Of a stretch of 64,000 nt of DNA, positions 54,443 through 64,000 are shown piece after piece. The notes beneath the pieces are model-generated. The model was given only the letters and a program-made list of their open reading frames with translations. It ran no database searches and was not told the origin of the DNA. A program made the position numbers and the translations under genes. Position 1 is the stretch's first letter. Every line of letters begins with the position of its first letter. The stretch is from NCBI RefSeq assembly GCF_001625305.1, contig NW_017802480.1:799787-863786 (forward strand), read 5' to 3'. The stretch comes from Branchiostoma belcheri (taxonomy: Eukaryota; Chordata; Leptocardii; Amphioxiformes; Branchiostomatidae).

Positions 54443-57400
54443 GTAGACAACAATTATAATGGGGTGCTGAATGTGGTTGCAGTCTTTGCAGTCTTTGTGA
54501 CCTTTTCCATACCTTGAGCAAGTCACTGGCCAAAAATCCCGATAAAACTAGTTCTCGTAAACGCTATACTGCTTCTTTTTGGTTGAAAATGTTCTTCCCT
54601 TTCCCACCCAGGTCTGTTGTAATGAAGGAAGGGCGGCCCGTGCTGCGTCCTTTCCCCAGTTGGGAGTGGCAGGAGGTCGGGAACTGTTCCGCTATACAGT
54701 ACGTGCAGGTAGGGATGTCTCATCATGACCATAACTTAAATCACAGTTGATTTTTTAAACGGAATTGTACACATGATTGTTCATGTAATCCAGGAATACA
54801 ACAGTCAAACTTGGAACATAACCCCTCGAGCCCATTCAGTGCTTACATATTCTTCACTTCACTATTTCTGCTAAACTCAAAGAAAACTACTGATGAAAAC
54901 ATACAGATGGTAGCAACAGTGTGCTCCTCTTCCTCCTCCTACTACTACATGTATCACATTTTTCACAGGAGCCACCTGTGCTAGCTATGTTAATAATAAT
55001 AATAATAATAATAATACTGGTTTATTTGTTTCATGTAAAACTCCTAACAATGGATCCCACATGGCAGTCACAGACTGAATTGCGTGGGGGTTCCATTAAC
55101 AACAGTTGATATTCATACTAAAAACATTAACTTTATAGGGTACAATATTAAAAGCGTAGTTATACTGTAACTAAATTACACAATAACAAATTAAAAAAAA
55201 TTTATGTACTAAGTACTACTAACTACATACTGACATTTTCATATAAAAGCTACTAAAAGTACATGTAGATATACTGTTTAACTTCTAAGTCTAGTAATCT
55301 GTATGCCTAACAATCTTAGTTTTGCAGAGTATGGAAATCAACATATATACTATTATACCACTTAGTCACAGTCATTTCCACACTGGAGCTACTTGATGAC
55401 ATAATGTTGCACTTCTAAGTCTTAAGTAATATGTAACAATCTTTGTACATTGTATTTTGCAGAGTATGGAAATAGACCGGTTGGGCCGCATGTGGATCAT
55501 AGACAACGGTCGTATGAACATCTTCGACCCGAACCTGCCCCAACTCTGTCCGCCAAAACTCCTCGTTTACGACATCAGGAAGCGAAGGATGGTCCGAGTT
55601 CACACGTTCCCCAACGACGTGGCTTCAAACAGCACCGCCTTCCTGAACGACATCGTGATTGACAGCTCTGCAGACGATTCGGACGAGTGGTTCGCGTACA
55701 TTTCCGACTCCAGCCGCGCGGGGGCGATAGTGGTGTACGATTACAAGCAGGACAGGTCACACAGGTATTAAAAAAATCTCTGTCGCAAATCAAACTCAAA
55801 ATCACAAAAAATACACAAGTTACTAAAAAGTTTGGCCGCTTGGTGCCTTCTTCGGGGTGGATGACCCAATGGCACAGAACATGTGACTTTGTGGCCACGT
55901 GACCGCTGTAATAGGTCAAAGGTGTATGGGAGTTGGTATACCGCCCCCCGTCTTTGTTCAATGATGGTGCATCGGGCAGTAAGTAGACTTTCAGGCAGCT
56001 TCGGCAATCTTTAAAATCTATGGGGTTGCCATTGAATTATGTATATCTCAGGGTAAAGGCCCCGATCTCGTAGAATCGGCAATCCTGATTGGTGTTTCTG
56101 TCGAAAGAGACTCCGATCGGGATCTCTACCGGTACAAACGCCGACTCTACCAGATCAGAGTCTCTATCCTGATATATATGATCATCGTTTTGCTCAACTA
56201 AAATGCTATCCTATGTTATTCCACACATGCAGAGTTTTCCACTCCAGTATGACAGCGGACCCTGATGGGAGACTTCTGACCATCAACGGCCGAAACTACA
56301 CCTTCCCGCCCGTACCTGTGAACGGGGTGGCCCTGTCTCCAATAGGCAGAAACATGAAGGTGAATCATAGCTTCTGGATCCTGCTAGATGACTAGCAAAT
56401 ATGTTTTCAAACTAGAAACGTAACATTTGCGAAGTAAACGCATAATGTTTACCTTCGGACACGACTTACTCAAACACACTCACATACATGTATATGGTGA
56501 CAGGTGTCTAAATGCCTACTATGAAATTGTAACATTATGTAACCCAACACCAGTTACTATGGTGGCAGACGTCAACAAATCATGTCATTGGCCAGGTCAG
56601 AGGTTAGTGTTTGGAACAGATGAAGAAATGGAGCAAAAACAATATGTTTTCCTTCGGTTAACACAATGACAGACCATACGTTTTCAAATTCATTGAAACG
56701 TTGCCACCAGGGGTCGAAATTCTTTCCTGCATATCTGCACTGGTAGCACTGGAAGTAACCCGCACCTGACAAATTTTACCTGCAGGTGGCTTCGAGCCCT
56801 GGATTGTGACTATGTAGCTTCATATACATATGTACAGAAAAGTTTGGCCAAGCCTACTCGTTGAAGTCGTTTGCATTTAGGAATGTTTGCATGAATAGAT
56901 AAAAAAACAATCAATTTTTTTTCTTACAGCTGTATTACTGCCCGCTGGCCAGCTACAACCTCTTCTCTCTGCCGACGAGCATTCTGAAACAACCCACAGT
57001 GGCAGATGTTGGGTCCAGCGTGAAAGATCTAGGTAGGTACAATTGTACTTCCTGAACGAGGTGGTTCTCTCTACGTACTTTTTTCCAAATAATCTTTATT
57101 GTAATTTCAAAGAATAAAGGCAAAGGACATGTTCACATACAAGAAAAATAAATACCCAGAGACATTTTGCAAAACAATACATCAGTTGCAAAACAATAAC
57201 AACAATACCTTGTTCCTGTGTTGTAAGCGATGAATCAGTCCCGGCCTTTACCATATGGATTCAGAAGACGAGGAGCTACTACTGATTCTGGCAGAGGTTC
57301 GATGTCCGCTTAGGCATGGTGTGAGGCGGCTGCATCAGCGACCAGATACCCCTTGAGAGAGAACATTAGACTTTTGTCCCGGCAATAGGGGTAGGGGCAT

Positions 57401-58014
57401 CAGGCATAAAACCTCTTCACGTTAAAGAACAGAACCCAAGACACTTAGGGAGAAGAGTAGAGGTGACTAACCTTGTCCTTGGCCAAATTGGGGACGGAAA
57501 ATTACAGACTCGTGCCTTCTCTCCGGCACTCGATGGCCAATGACCCAAAAAGTTGCCGCTACTATCACTCTATACTTTCTTGCCAATCTTAACGCTGAAA
57601 CAAAGTTGAAATTCCTTCACAGGTCGCAAGGCTTCCCAGAGTGACGGCATCGCCATTTCCAACAAAGGCACGCTGTACTACGGCGCGCTGCAACTCAACG
57701 CCGTGTATACGTGGGACACCGCGTCATCGCAAGATGTGTCTACGTCATCGCCCCTCCTCATCAGTGACGTCAGGATGCAATGGCCGAACGCCTTCGGATT
57801 TGACGACGAGGGGTATCTGTGGTTTGTGTCCAACAAACTCCAACAGTTCCTGTTCAACGAGCTGAACATCACTGGGCCCGAGCCTAACTTCCGTGTGTGG
57901 AAGATATACGTTGGAGAGAAGTCGTACATGTATAAAGGATCGGGGGCGATCGGTCTGAGGGTTGGGTGGGGGCTGCTGGTGGCAGTTGTTGCTGTCCTGT
58001 ATGCACTTATGTGA
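52847..58014 (+). CDS. Yellow / major royal jelly protein family, seven exons
   Basis: Exons 52847-53002, 53506-53627, 54612-54708, 55463-55764, 56233-56359, 56930-57032 and 57623-58014 have GT/AG borders and consistent phases (0,2,0,2,0,1), giving 432 residues. Residues 1-25 are a signal peptide (VLLPALCMLG, likely cut after GSA). The MRJP/Yellow landmarks appear in order: GIKTYGGTVYLTVPRW, GVPATLT, LRPFPSWEWQE, MEIDRLGRMWIIDNG, PPKLLVYDI, FLNDIVID, AYISDSSRAGAIVVYDY, RVFHSSMTADP, GVALSPIGRNM, LYYCPLAS, SQSDGIAISNKGTLYYG, MQWPNAFGFDDEGYLWFVSN and EPNFRVWKIYV. The family forms secreted beta-propellers; some insect members act in dopachrome conversion, but no activity can be assigned here. A short C-terminal hydrophobic tail (VGWGLLVAVVAVLYALM) after a GSGA motif suggests a GPI signal or a membrane anchor. 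Exon 4 could also end at 55755, removing three residues. Confidence 0.93.
53640..54117. repeat. GAGT microsatellite with repeated exon-2 fragments
   Basis: After exon 2 comes (GTGA)n. Then there is a fragment of the same exon (about 53708-53752, running into the N gap), a second fragment with its donor site (53912-53987), more (GAGT)n, and a decayed third fragment (about 54047-54102), also ending at a donor-like CTCACGTGAGT. None of the copies has the 5' part of the exon or an acceptor. Confidence 0.8.
53753..53886. other. Assembly gap (134 N)
   Basis: Run of N inside intron 2 of the Yellow-like gene, in the middle of the repeated exon fragments. True length and order here are unknown. Confidence 1.
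54118..54441. repeat. GA/GT-rich microsatellite
   Basis: Long (GA)n, GGGAGA and GTGT tract in intron 2. The 115- and 80-codon ORFs here are low complexity. Confidence 0.95.
54988..55016. repeat. AAT microsatellite
   Basis: About nine TAA units in intron 3. Confidence 0.9.
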
Positions 58015-58728
58015 GGTTAGCCTTAATGTATAAAAAATATTCTGCACAACTGTGCAAAGATACCCCGCAGAAGGACTACACAGCGTTCTCTATCAATGTC
58101 GCTAACGTATTCCAGTGTAAACTATAGGTATTGCTTGCAGGTAATCACCATTACTTTCAACAAGTAGTGCACTCTATGAGGGGCTTTCATGATTAGGGAA
58201 TTAATATGACTAGTGTCCTTTAAATTAGGGAAACGTTTCCCCGCTATTATTTGATAAACGGCCAAAGTCCTAACTTCAAGCATCCCATGCATGTAAATAT
58301 TTTTGTCGGCATGGTTACCAGGACTTCATACCTGGGGCAGCCAAATAACATGTTGTGTTTACCGAAGGTGGATTCATGTTCCACCACGTGACTTCGCAGT
58401 AAGTAAATATCTTAAATTTTAGTTGTATAAAAAATTGCCTTTGACTAAACTTTGGATATATATTCAAGATCCAACCAGACCATGCAACATTCATCGATGG
58501 AAATAATGAAAGAAAAGAATGCGATATTTTGATTTTATTGATATACTGTCTTCAGTCGGTAAACATATACAATATTCAGCTGTTTTCCTTTCAATGCTAG
58601 GGATATCGATACAGTTGCCATAGTGTTGCCAACATTATACGGCATTGTCAATATCTAACTTCTTGTCTAGCAACAGTGCCTCCACCAGTGGTTTGTATCT
58701 GTTGCCAGTGTCAAAAAAGATAAAACAT
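58015..58728. other. Convergent intergenic region
   Basis: Lies between the Yellow-like stop and the ROCO gene's 3' end. No canonical AATAAA for the plus-strand gene was identified. No ORF. Confidence 0.4.
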
Positions 58729-58734
58729 TTTATT
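58729..58734 (-). promoter_or_regulatory. Poly(A) signal of the ROCO gene
   Basis: AATAAA on the minus strand, about 33 bases after the proposed stop (58767-58769), supporting 58767 as the true 3' end of the gene. Confidence 0.55.
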
Positions 58735-58766
58735 TGACTGTGTTCAAATTTTAAGGGTAAGGCTCA

Positions 58767-61700
58767 TCATGATATCGCGTCACAATGAAGTCCTGCCTCT
58801 TGGAAAATACGTTGCAAGTTTTGCCCTGTCGCTTTACGTCTTTCTCGGTCTCTCCAAGCTCTTAACATTGAGAAGATCTGTTGCTCCATGTTATGCTGAT
58901 GATCACACTTGAACTTGTCCACGTCTGCTCCTGTGAAACCCATTTGGATGGCGAGGCTTTCCCACTCTGCTCCCAGCTTTTTAGCGACTTCAACAGCTGC
59001 CGATCGGATAGTCGTTGAAGATCAGTCCTGGATGAATCAGGTCCCCTGGACAGAGGAGATGGGAAAGTAATCATCGCTATTGGGAAGTGTCAAATGTACA
59101 CTGTCACTCACTCACTCACTCACTCACTCACTCACTCATACTTCCTTTCGTCGAATGTTGCTATAGTCATAGAACAGTACTAGTGCACCCACCTGGAAGA
59201 GTAGATCGGCCTGTTCCGCGCGCTGGCGGTGGTACCAGACATTTATGCAGGACCCTTTCGCTGCAGGAGGAGCAGATCTCTCGTTCCTCTGACCCTCTGC
59301 AAGTCCGGTGTAGCCATTACCCCAGGAAATGACGGCTTGTGACAGCTAGGGCAGACGGCGAACCGGTCAAACCGGACACCTGTGGTAGGAAACATGAAGC
59401 CAAGTTTATACAGAGGATGTCATATGCGCATATGCAGGTTTAGAAAATAGAAAAGTCGTAGAATGTAAATAGTCGGAAAAGATGTCCATTTTATTGTGAC
59501 TGGTATAAAAAGCTGTAGCACTTTTCCTTCGAAATGAGCCTTCTATAGATACCTGTGCATTTTGCATAGTCGACAAAACTCTTACCTGGCCATTGCTTCA
59601 GGAGTTCCTCCACTTCCAAACTTAACCCTTGCAACGTATTCCAAAGGTCTGTAGTTACTCTCTCACGGTCCGCGTTCTTGCTCTCTGGTCTAGCACTGAG
59701 TGAAACCACAAGCCTTCCCGTACCCTCATTCTTCAAAAGCACGACTATACTGTTGCTTTTGTGTTTACACAATATACCACTACTCCAGTGCATAGCGAAG
59801 TGCAAGCAATGTTTTGGGGTGTGCGCTCTGACAGTCAGGCGGGCAAACAGGCCAGGAGGGATGAAAGATGGAAACTGGTACTGAAGTGAAATGACAGGAC
59901 CCACTCCCTTTTCCCATTGCCTTATGGCCTTGTCTCCCAAGTCTTCTTTTATGCACCAGGGCAACAGAAGTTTGCTATGACCGCCATCCTCTTCGTTGCT
60001 AAGGTCATAACAAAGTTCAAACTGTTTCATCAGTTCAATCAGTACAGGAAAAATATCATCGAATGTTCCTTGAGGTGAGGTTCCTTGCATTTGTCGACAT
60101 TTCTCTTCAACATCTGACCACAAACATCTTAGCAATTTGGTATCGAGTATTCCATTCCTGAGTAGGTCATTTTTCATTGTGTCAAAGGCCGCGCGTGTTA
60201 TCCCGGCCTCACTGTAGCAACCGTCTGACTCATAATCAACAACTTTCTTAATGTCATACCGAATAACTTTCCTAAAGATGTCTACAAGCGCAGCCGGCTT
60301 GAGAAACACATGCTCCCTTAAGGACTCGATTTCTGAATACCACAGAATCTTGCCTGTATCGTGGAGATATTGCGCAACAGTTTTGGTGCGAGACTCTGGC
60401 TGCAGATTGGGAACCTTTTTTGTCAAGCGCGACGCAAAATCACTCCAAGTCATGTAATTTAGAGGGTTTCCCTCGTCACCCAGACTTTTGACACTTTCTT
60501 CCGTGTCTGCCCAAACTTTTGGAACCGTTCGACCGACCTCAGGAAAGAAATCTTTGTTCACAGCGTAGTTGAGGATGACTTGAGTCAAATACTGAATACC
60601 TTCAAGTGATTCACTCGAGCTGACAGGTACAGGTTTCGGATGTATTACGGGCCTGTTTTGAAGAAGAACCTCGATTCTCTTCCTTCTGTCTCTCATTACA
60701 ACTGATTCAGGTGATGATTCATCGATACGATCCAGCTGTCGCTGTAGATCGTTAATACGCCTTTCCTCTTGCTTTGCAAGCTTCTTGGCCAAGTCGTTAC
60801 ACACATTGGCTACTTTCTCAGGACATTTGTCGATATGGGTAATAACAGGAATGACGACCGGGTTCCCCACCTTAGCTATCATATTTTCCAACCAGTTCCC
60901 GCATGTGGAGGGAAAGTTGCCTGAGTCATACTTCTCCAGATTCACTACTAGAAGCATGAGGGCCTTTGAACTCAAGAAGAATTGATGAGTTATGTAGTAT
61001 ATTTCCTGACCAGCAAAGTCCCACACAGATAACGTAATATCGGAGGTATTTGGCATTTCCAGTCTAATATCTTTTATTTCTATCCCATGTGTTCTGTCCT
61101 CTAGCCTAGTCAAATCAGAGCGATTCAGTTCAAGTGCTCGAACAAGACTGGTCTTCCCAGCTTCATAGGTCCCCAAGAACAGAGTTTTGAGACATTGTGT
61201 GATACTGCTGGCTGTGGTTAAGTCTTCCTGGAATGCAACTATGGCCTGTACTCCTGCCTGACATACCTCCAAAGGAGGGTCGATGATAGGATTGTCTTGC
61301 AGGTTTAGCCTAACATCATCAGGCATGTCTCTGATAGACTCTGGAATAAGCTTGATTTCGTTGGCACTCAAGTCAACTTCCTTCAAATTTGGCATCCTCA
61401 TGAGAACCTCTGGGAAATGTGAAAAGGCGTTATTTGCCAAGCCCACTACTTTTACCAGTGACAATCCATCCTTTTGCAGAGAGCTGACGGAACTTATCTC
61501 ATTGTTTGATGCATGAATCTCTACAAGCTTCGGTAGGCCGAGGACATAAGAAGGTATCTCCTTCAGCCTGTTGGCAGACACGTCAAGAAAGGAAAGAGCA
61601 CCGCAACGTTTGATGTTTTCACTATTTTTCTCATCTGTTTTGTTTCATGTGCAGCTTCTCCAATGAAGGGAGAAAGCAGATAGCCAGAGGAAAATCGACC

Positions 61701-62811
61701 AGCTCATTGTTATTGAGGTCGATGACACATAATGATCGAGATAGATCTTTAGGTCCAAGTCCATTGGAAGCTTTGTGATATTATTGCCACCTAATAACAA
61801 TGATTGCAAATTTGGCAACAACAGAAAAGCTGAAGGCACCTCATAAATCTCATTGTTACTGAAATCAAGCAACTCTATCTTCGGTGAAATTTTGGTCATG
61901 TCCAACGGTGGCAAGCTTTTGATATTGTTTCCAGCAAGCTGTAATTTAGACACCAAGGGAAGGTAAAAGAGATCAGCAATTTGCTGTCGTAATAATTTGT
62001 GGTTTGCATTTGCTCCTATCTTATTATCTGAGAGGATAATCACCGATAGATTCTTTAGTTCCTTCACTGGTTTTGGAACGGCAATAAGCAGGTTATTTGA
62101 CAGGTCAAGGAAGCTCAAAGAACATGCAATGGTGTTTTTAGCAGCATTAGCTGGCCCGAGCCATCCTGTTATCTTGTTGTGACTGCATGACAAACTCTGT
62201 AAGTTTTCCATTTCAAGTAGTTCATATGGCAGCTCTTTGATGTCATTGTAAGACATGTCAAAATGCTGCACACTTTGAAACTTCTTGACTTGTCGCCCGA
62301 TGACCCGTATACGATTATGGCTTACGTTCAGACTCTTAAGACAGGACATTGAGCGAATAGATGTAGCTGGTAGATTTGTCAGATCGTTGTGACTAAGATC
62401 AAGAATTTCAAGGTCTTTCAAATCAGAGAGGGAACCAGGCACAGACGTCAGCTGGCAATTTGACAACTTAAGAGATTGAATAGAAGTACACTTGAATAAA
62501 TTAGACAAAGTAGAATCATCCAACTTTAAGCCAGTTATAGCTACAGTTTTTAATTGCTTGAATTGGCTAATTTCTGGAAAAATTGTCAAAGGACGTCTTT
62601 CTCCATGCTGTGTAAGTTTAATATACTCTATATTAGAGTATTTTCTGTATTGGTCTCGGTCAAAAAGGAATGTCGACTCGTGGCCTTCAGCACAGTTGTC
62701 TTTGTTACAGAAAGGGCATACTGGAGAACCCTGCCCAACCTGTTGTGGGGATTTATCCTGGGAGCTGTCAGTTATCTTCTTCAGAGGTTTCTTGAATTGG
62801 GAGTCTGTCAT
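58767..62811 (-). CDS. LRR-Roc-COR-death-domain (ROCO) protein; frame broken by small indels
   Basis: Exon A is 62811-59586, with ATG in good context (ACC before ATG). It begins with a Cys/His patch (CPFCNKDNCAEGHE), then about a dozen leucine-rich repeats. A Roc GTPase follows: P-loop GTYEAGKTS (about residue 547), DFAGQE (about 598) and THID (about 658). Then comes a COR region. A donor CCAG|GTAAGAG leads to exon B (59379-59193: VCPSCHK, and ICSSCSERV in another frame) and exon C (59045-58767), which encodes a death domain (AKKLGAEWESLAIQMG, FSMLRAWRDRER) and ends at TGA. The frame slips near 61746 and returns near 61636; it slips again in exon B (about 59300) and exon C (about 58988). It is related to MFHAS1-type ROCO proteins, with the death domain as in DAPK1/PIDD. 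Expected role: GTP-regulated signalling scaffold. It is either a young pseudogene or a gene with sequencing indels. Without splicing, the main ORF would end at 59491. Confidence 0.8.
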
Positions 62812-63353
62812 GGTCTCTTCAGAAGTTTAAGGAATAGGAATCTAAGGCAGTTAACAAGTTTCTTGAATAGGAATCTAAGGCAGTTAACAAGTTTTTTGAA
62901 TAGGTATCTAAGGCAGTTAACAAGTTTCTTGAATAGGAATCTAAGGCAGTTAACAAGTTTCTTGAATAGGTATCTAAGGCAGTTAACAAGTTTCTTGAAT
63001 AGGTATCTAAGGCAGTTAACAAGTTTCTTGAATAGGTATTCAAGGCAGTTAACAAGTTTCTTGAATAGGTATCTAAGGCAGTTAACAAGTTTCTTGAATA
63101 GGTATTCAAGGCAGTTAACAAGTTTCTCGATTAGGTATTCAAGGCAGTTAACAAGTTTCTCGATTAGGTATTCAAGGCAGTTAACAAGTCCCTTGAATAG
63201 GTACTCAAGGCACGTGTAAATGATATCCCATATGTATAAAATTACCTGTATACATGATATGAAAAATATTATGACAAATGCTATGAACAATATTATGGTA
63301 ATAAATTCTTGGATGATTTCTTTATCCTGACGCGATACTTCAGACTTGTCCAT
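62808..63353 (-). CDS. Membrane segment + twelve 11-residue repeats (unrecognised)
   Basis: From the ATG at 63353 (G at -3 and +4) the ORF has 181 codons; the frame is open to an earlier ATG at 63530. Residues of about 20-50 are strongly hydrophobic (FITIILFIAFVIIFFISC). They are followed by twelve units of 11 residues (consensus CLRYLFKKLVN; the first units have CLEYLIEKLVN), ending KLLKRP. Position 3 shifts from mostly E near the membrane to mostly R distally. The stop TGA overlaps the ATG of the ROCO ORF (ATGA). I do not recognise the protein. The repeat DNA is also open in a second minus-strand frame and on the plus strand, so openness alone is weak evidence. It may be a separate gene, an upstream ORF of the ROCO mRNA, or its N-terminus put out of frame. 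Confidence 0.4.
   Translation of the reverse strand: MDKSEVSRQDKEIIQEFITIILFIAFVIIFFISCIQVILYIWDIIYTCLEYLFKGLVNCLEYLIEKLVNCLEYLIEKLVNCLEYLFKKLVNCLRYLFKKLVNCLEYLFKKLVNCLRYLFKKLVNCLRYLFKKLVNCLRFLFKKLVNCLRYLFKKLVNCLRFLFKKLVNCLRFLFLKLLKRP
62826..63213. repeat. 33-bp tandem repeat, ~12 units
   Basis: The unit AGGTATCTAAGGCAGTTAAC + AAGTTTCTTGAAT is repeated with few changes (TATC/TATTC/AATC; GAATAGG/GATTAGG). The 33-bp period keeps a frame open in three readings and produces long ORFs on both strands. Confidence 0.95.
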
Positions 63354-64000
63354 GCCACTATATGTCTTCACAACGCTTTGCAAAGTCAAGATAATCACTG
63401 AAATACGCGAGCTGCTAGATAAAGAACAAAATATGAGGGAGGGTTGTGGTAGGATTGTGGTATACTCAGTGAGACAATGTGGTATCTGTAATAAGAAGAA
63501 ATTCATGACTGTTGATTGCGACTGACACATTAGTTTGAGGATTTGAAAATATTATAACATTACTTGCAACTTATGCTGCTCACAAAACACAATACAATAT
63601 AGTTCTGAATAATTGTGTGCATAAGCAGTATATACGCCGCCAATCAATGAATCAATGCATTGAAAGCAATATTGCGAACAGACTTTCATACCTTTGTTTG
63701 ATCGAGTTCACAGCAACAGTAAATTGCTTTGTGTGGCCTTGGCTAAAATATTTACCTCACGTTGTCATTGAACCAACACAACCATGAGAAAATATGAGAC
63801 GTAACGTCTTCACTAATTAGCTGTACTAAACAGATAACCACCAATAAAAGACCAGCTGGGTGCGTTGGCAGCATTTATACACCAAGACGCTGACAGAAAA
63901 AACACATAACGATCAATATCCAGGTAAAAGTTCCTTTGTTGCTCGTCTGGCGGCTGCAGTAGGGTCGTGGCCAAAGTGTCACATTACAGGGCCGGGGGCA
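63354..64000. other. Upstream region, nothing recognised
   Basis: A/T-rich; possible promoter or 5' exon of the minus-strand gene(s), but no site can be supported. 63860-63960 is unremarkable. Confidence 0.35.

Noticed and set aside
62554-63219. 221-codon plus-strand ORF ending in LRQLTSFLNRY repeats
   Set aside because: Antisense of the ROCO first exon plus the 33-bp array; the repeat period explains its openness.

Overview
The window looks like nuclear DNA of an invertebrate chordate, most likely an amphioxus (Branchiostoma). That is an inference. It rests on spliced genes with GT/AG introns, a FAM124 gene, a Yellow/MRJP-family gene, a ROCO gene with a death domain, intron-bearing tRNA genes and a very high density of small palindromic DNA-transposon relics. 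The sequence is a draft: a 134-base N run lies at 53753-53886, inside a gene.

Layout. From 1 to about 43 kb I see no convincing protein gene. The space is filled with non-autonomous elements and arrays. They include two MITE families with TAGCC...GGCTA ends (seven copies of one, six of the other), foldback hairpins, a pair of about 600-bp inverted-repeat elements, a 2.6-kb satellite (12.8-15.4 kb), many two- to nine-unit tandem repeats, clusters of a GGTTCTGGATA motif, and two tRNA-derived SINE pieces. Two tRNA-Lys(UUU) genes on the minus strand (29.8 and 32.0 kb) each carry an intron. A decayed C2H2 zinc-finger relic lies near 21.0 kb.

The last 20 kb holds the protein genes. FAM124 (+) has a 28-base first coding exon at 43486-43513 and a large exon at 47748-49006. 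A complete seven-exon Yellow/MRJP-like gene (+) runs from 52847 to 58014, with a signal peptide and a hydrophobic C-terminal tail; a fragment of its exon 2 is repeated around the assembly gap. Facing it on the minus strand is an LRR-Roc-COR-CxxC-death-domain (ROCO) gene, 62811 to 58767, whose reading frame is broken about four times by apparent small indels. Immediately upstream of its ATG, overlapping as ATGA, is an ORF for a membrane segment followed by twelve 11-residue repeats.

The three protein genes do not form an obvious pathway. FAM124 is of unknown function, the Yellow protein is predicted secreted or surface-anchored, and the ROCO/death protein is a candidate intracellular signalling scaffold. 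The most notable points are the intron-containing tRNA-Lys pair, the ROCO/death gene with its overlapping 11-mer ORF, and the Yellow exon-2 copies that differ only at synonymous sites.
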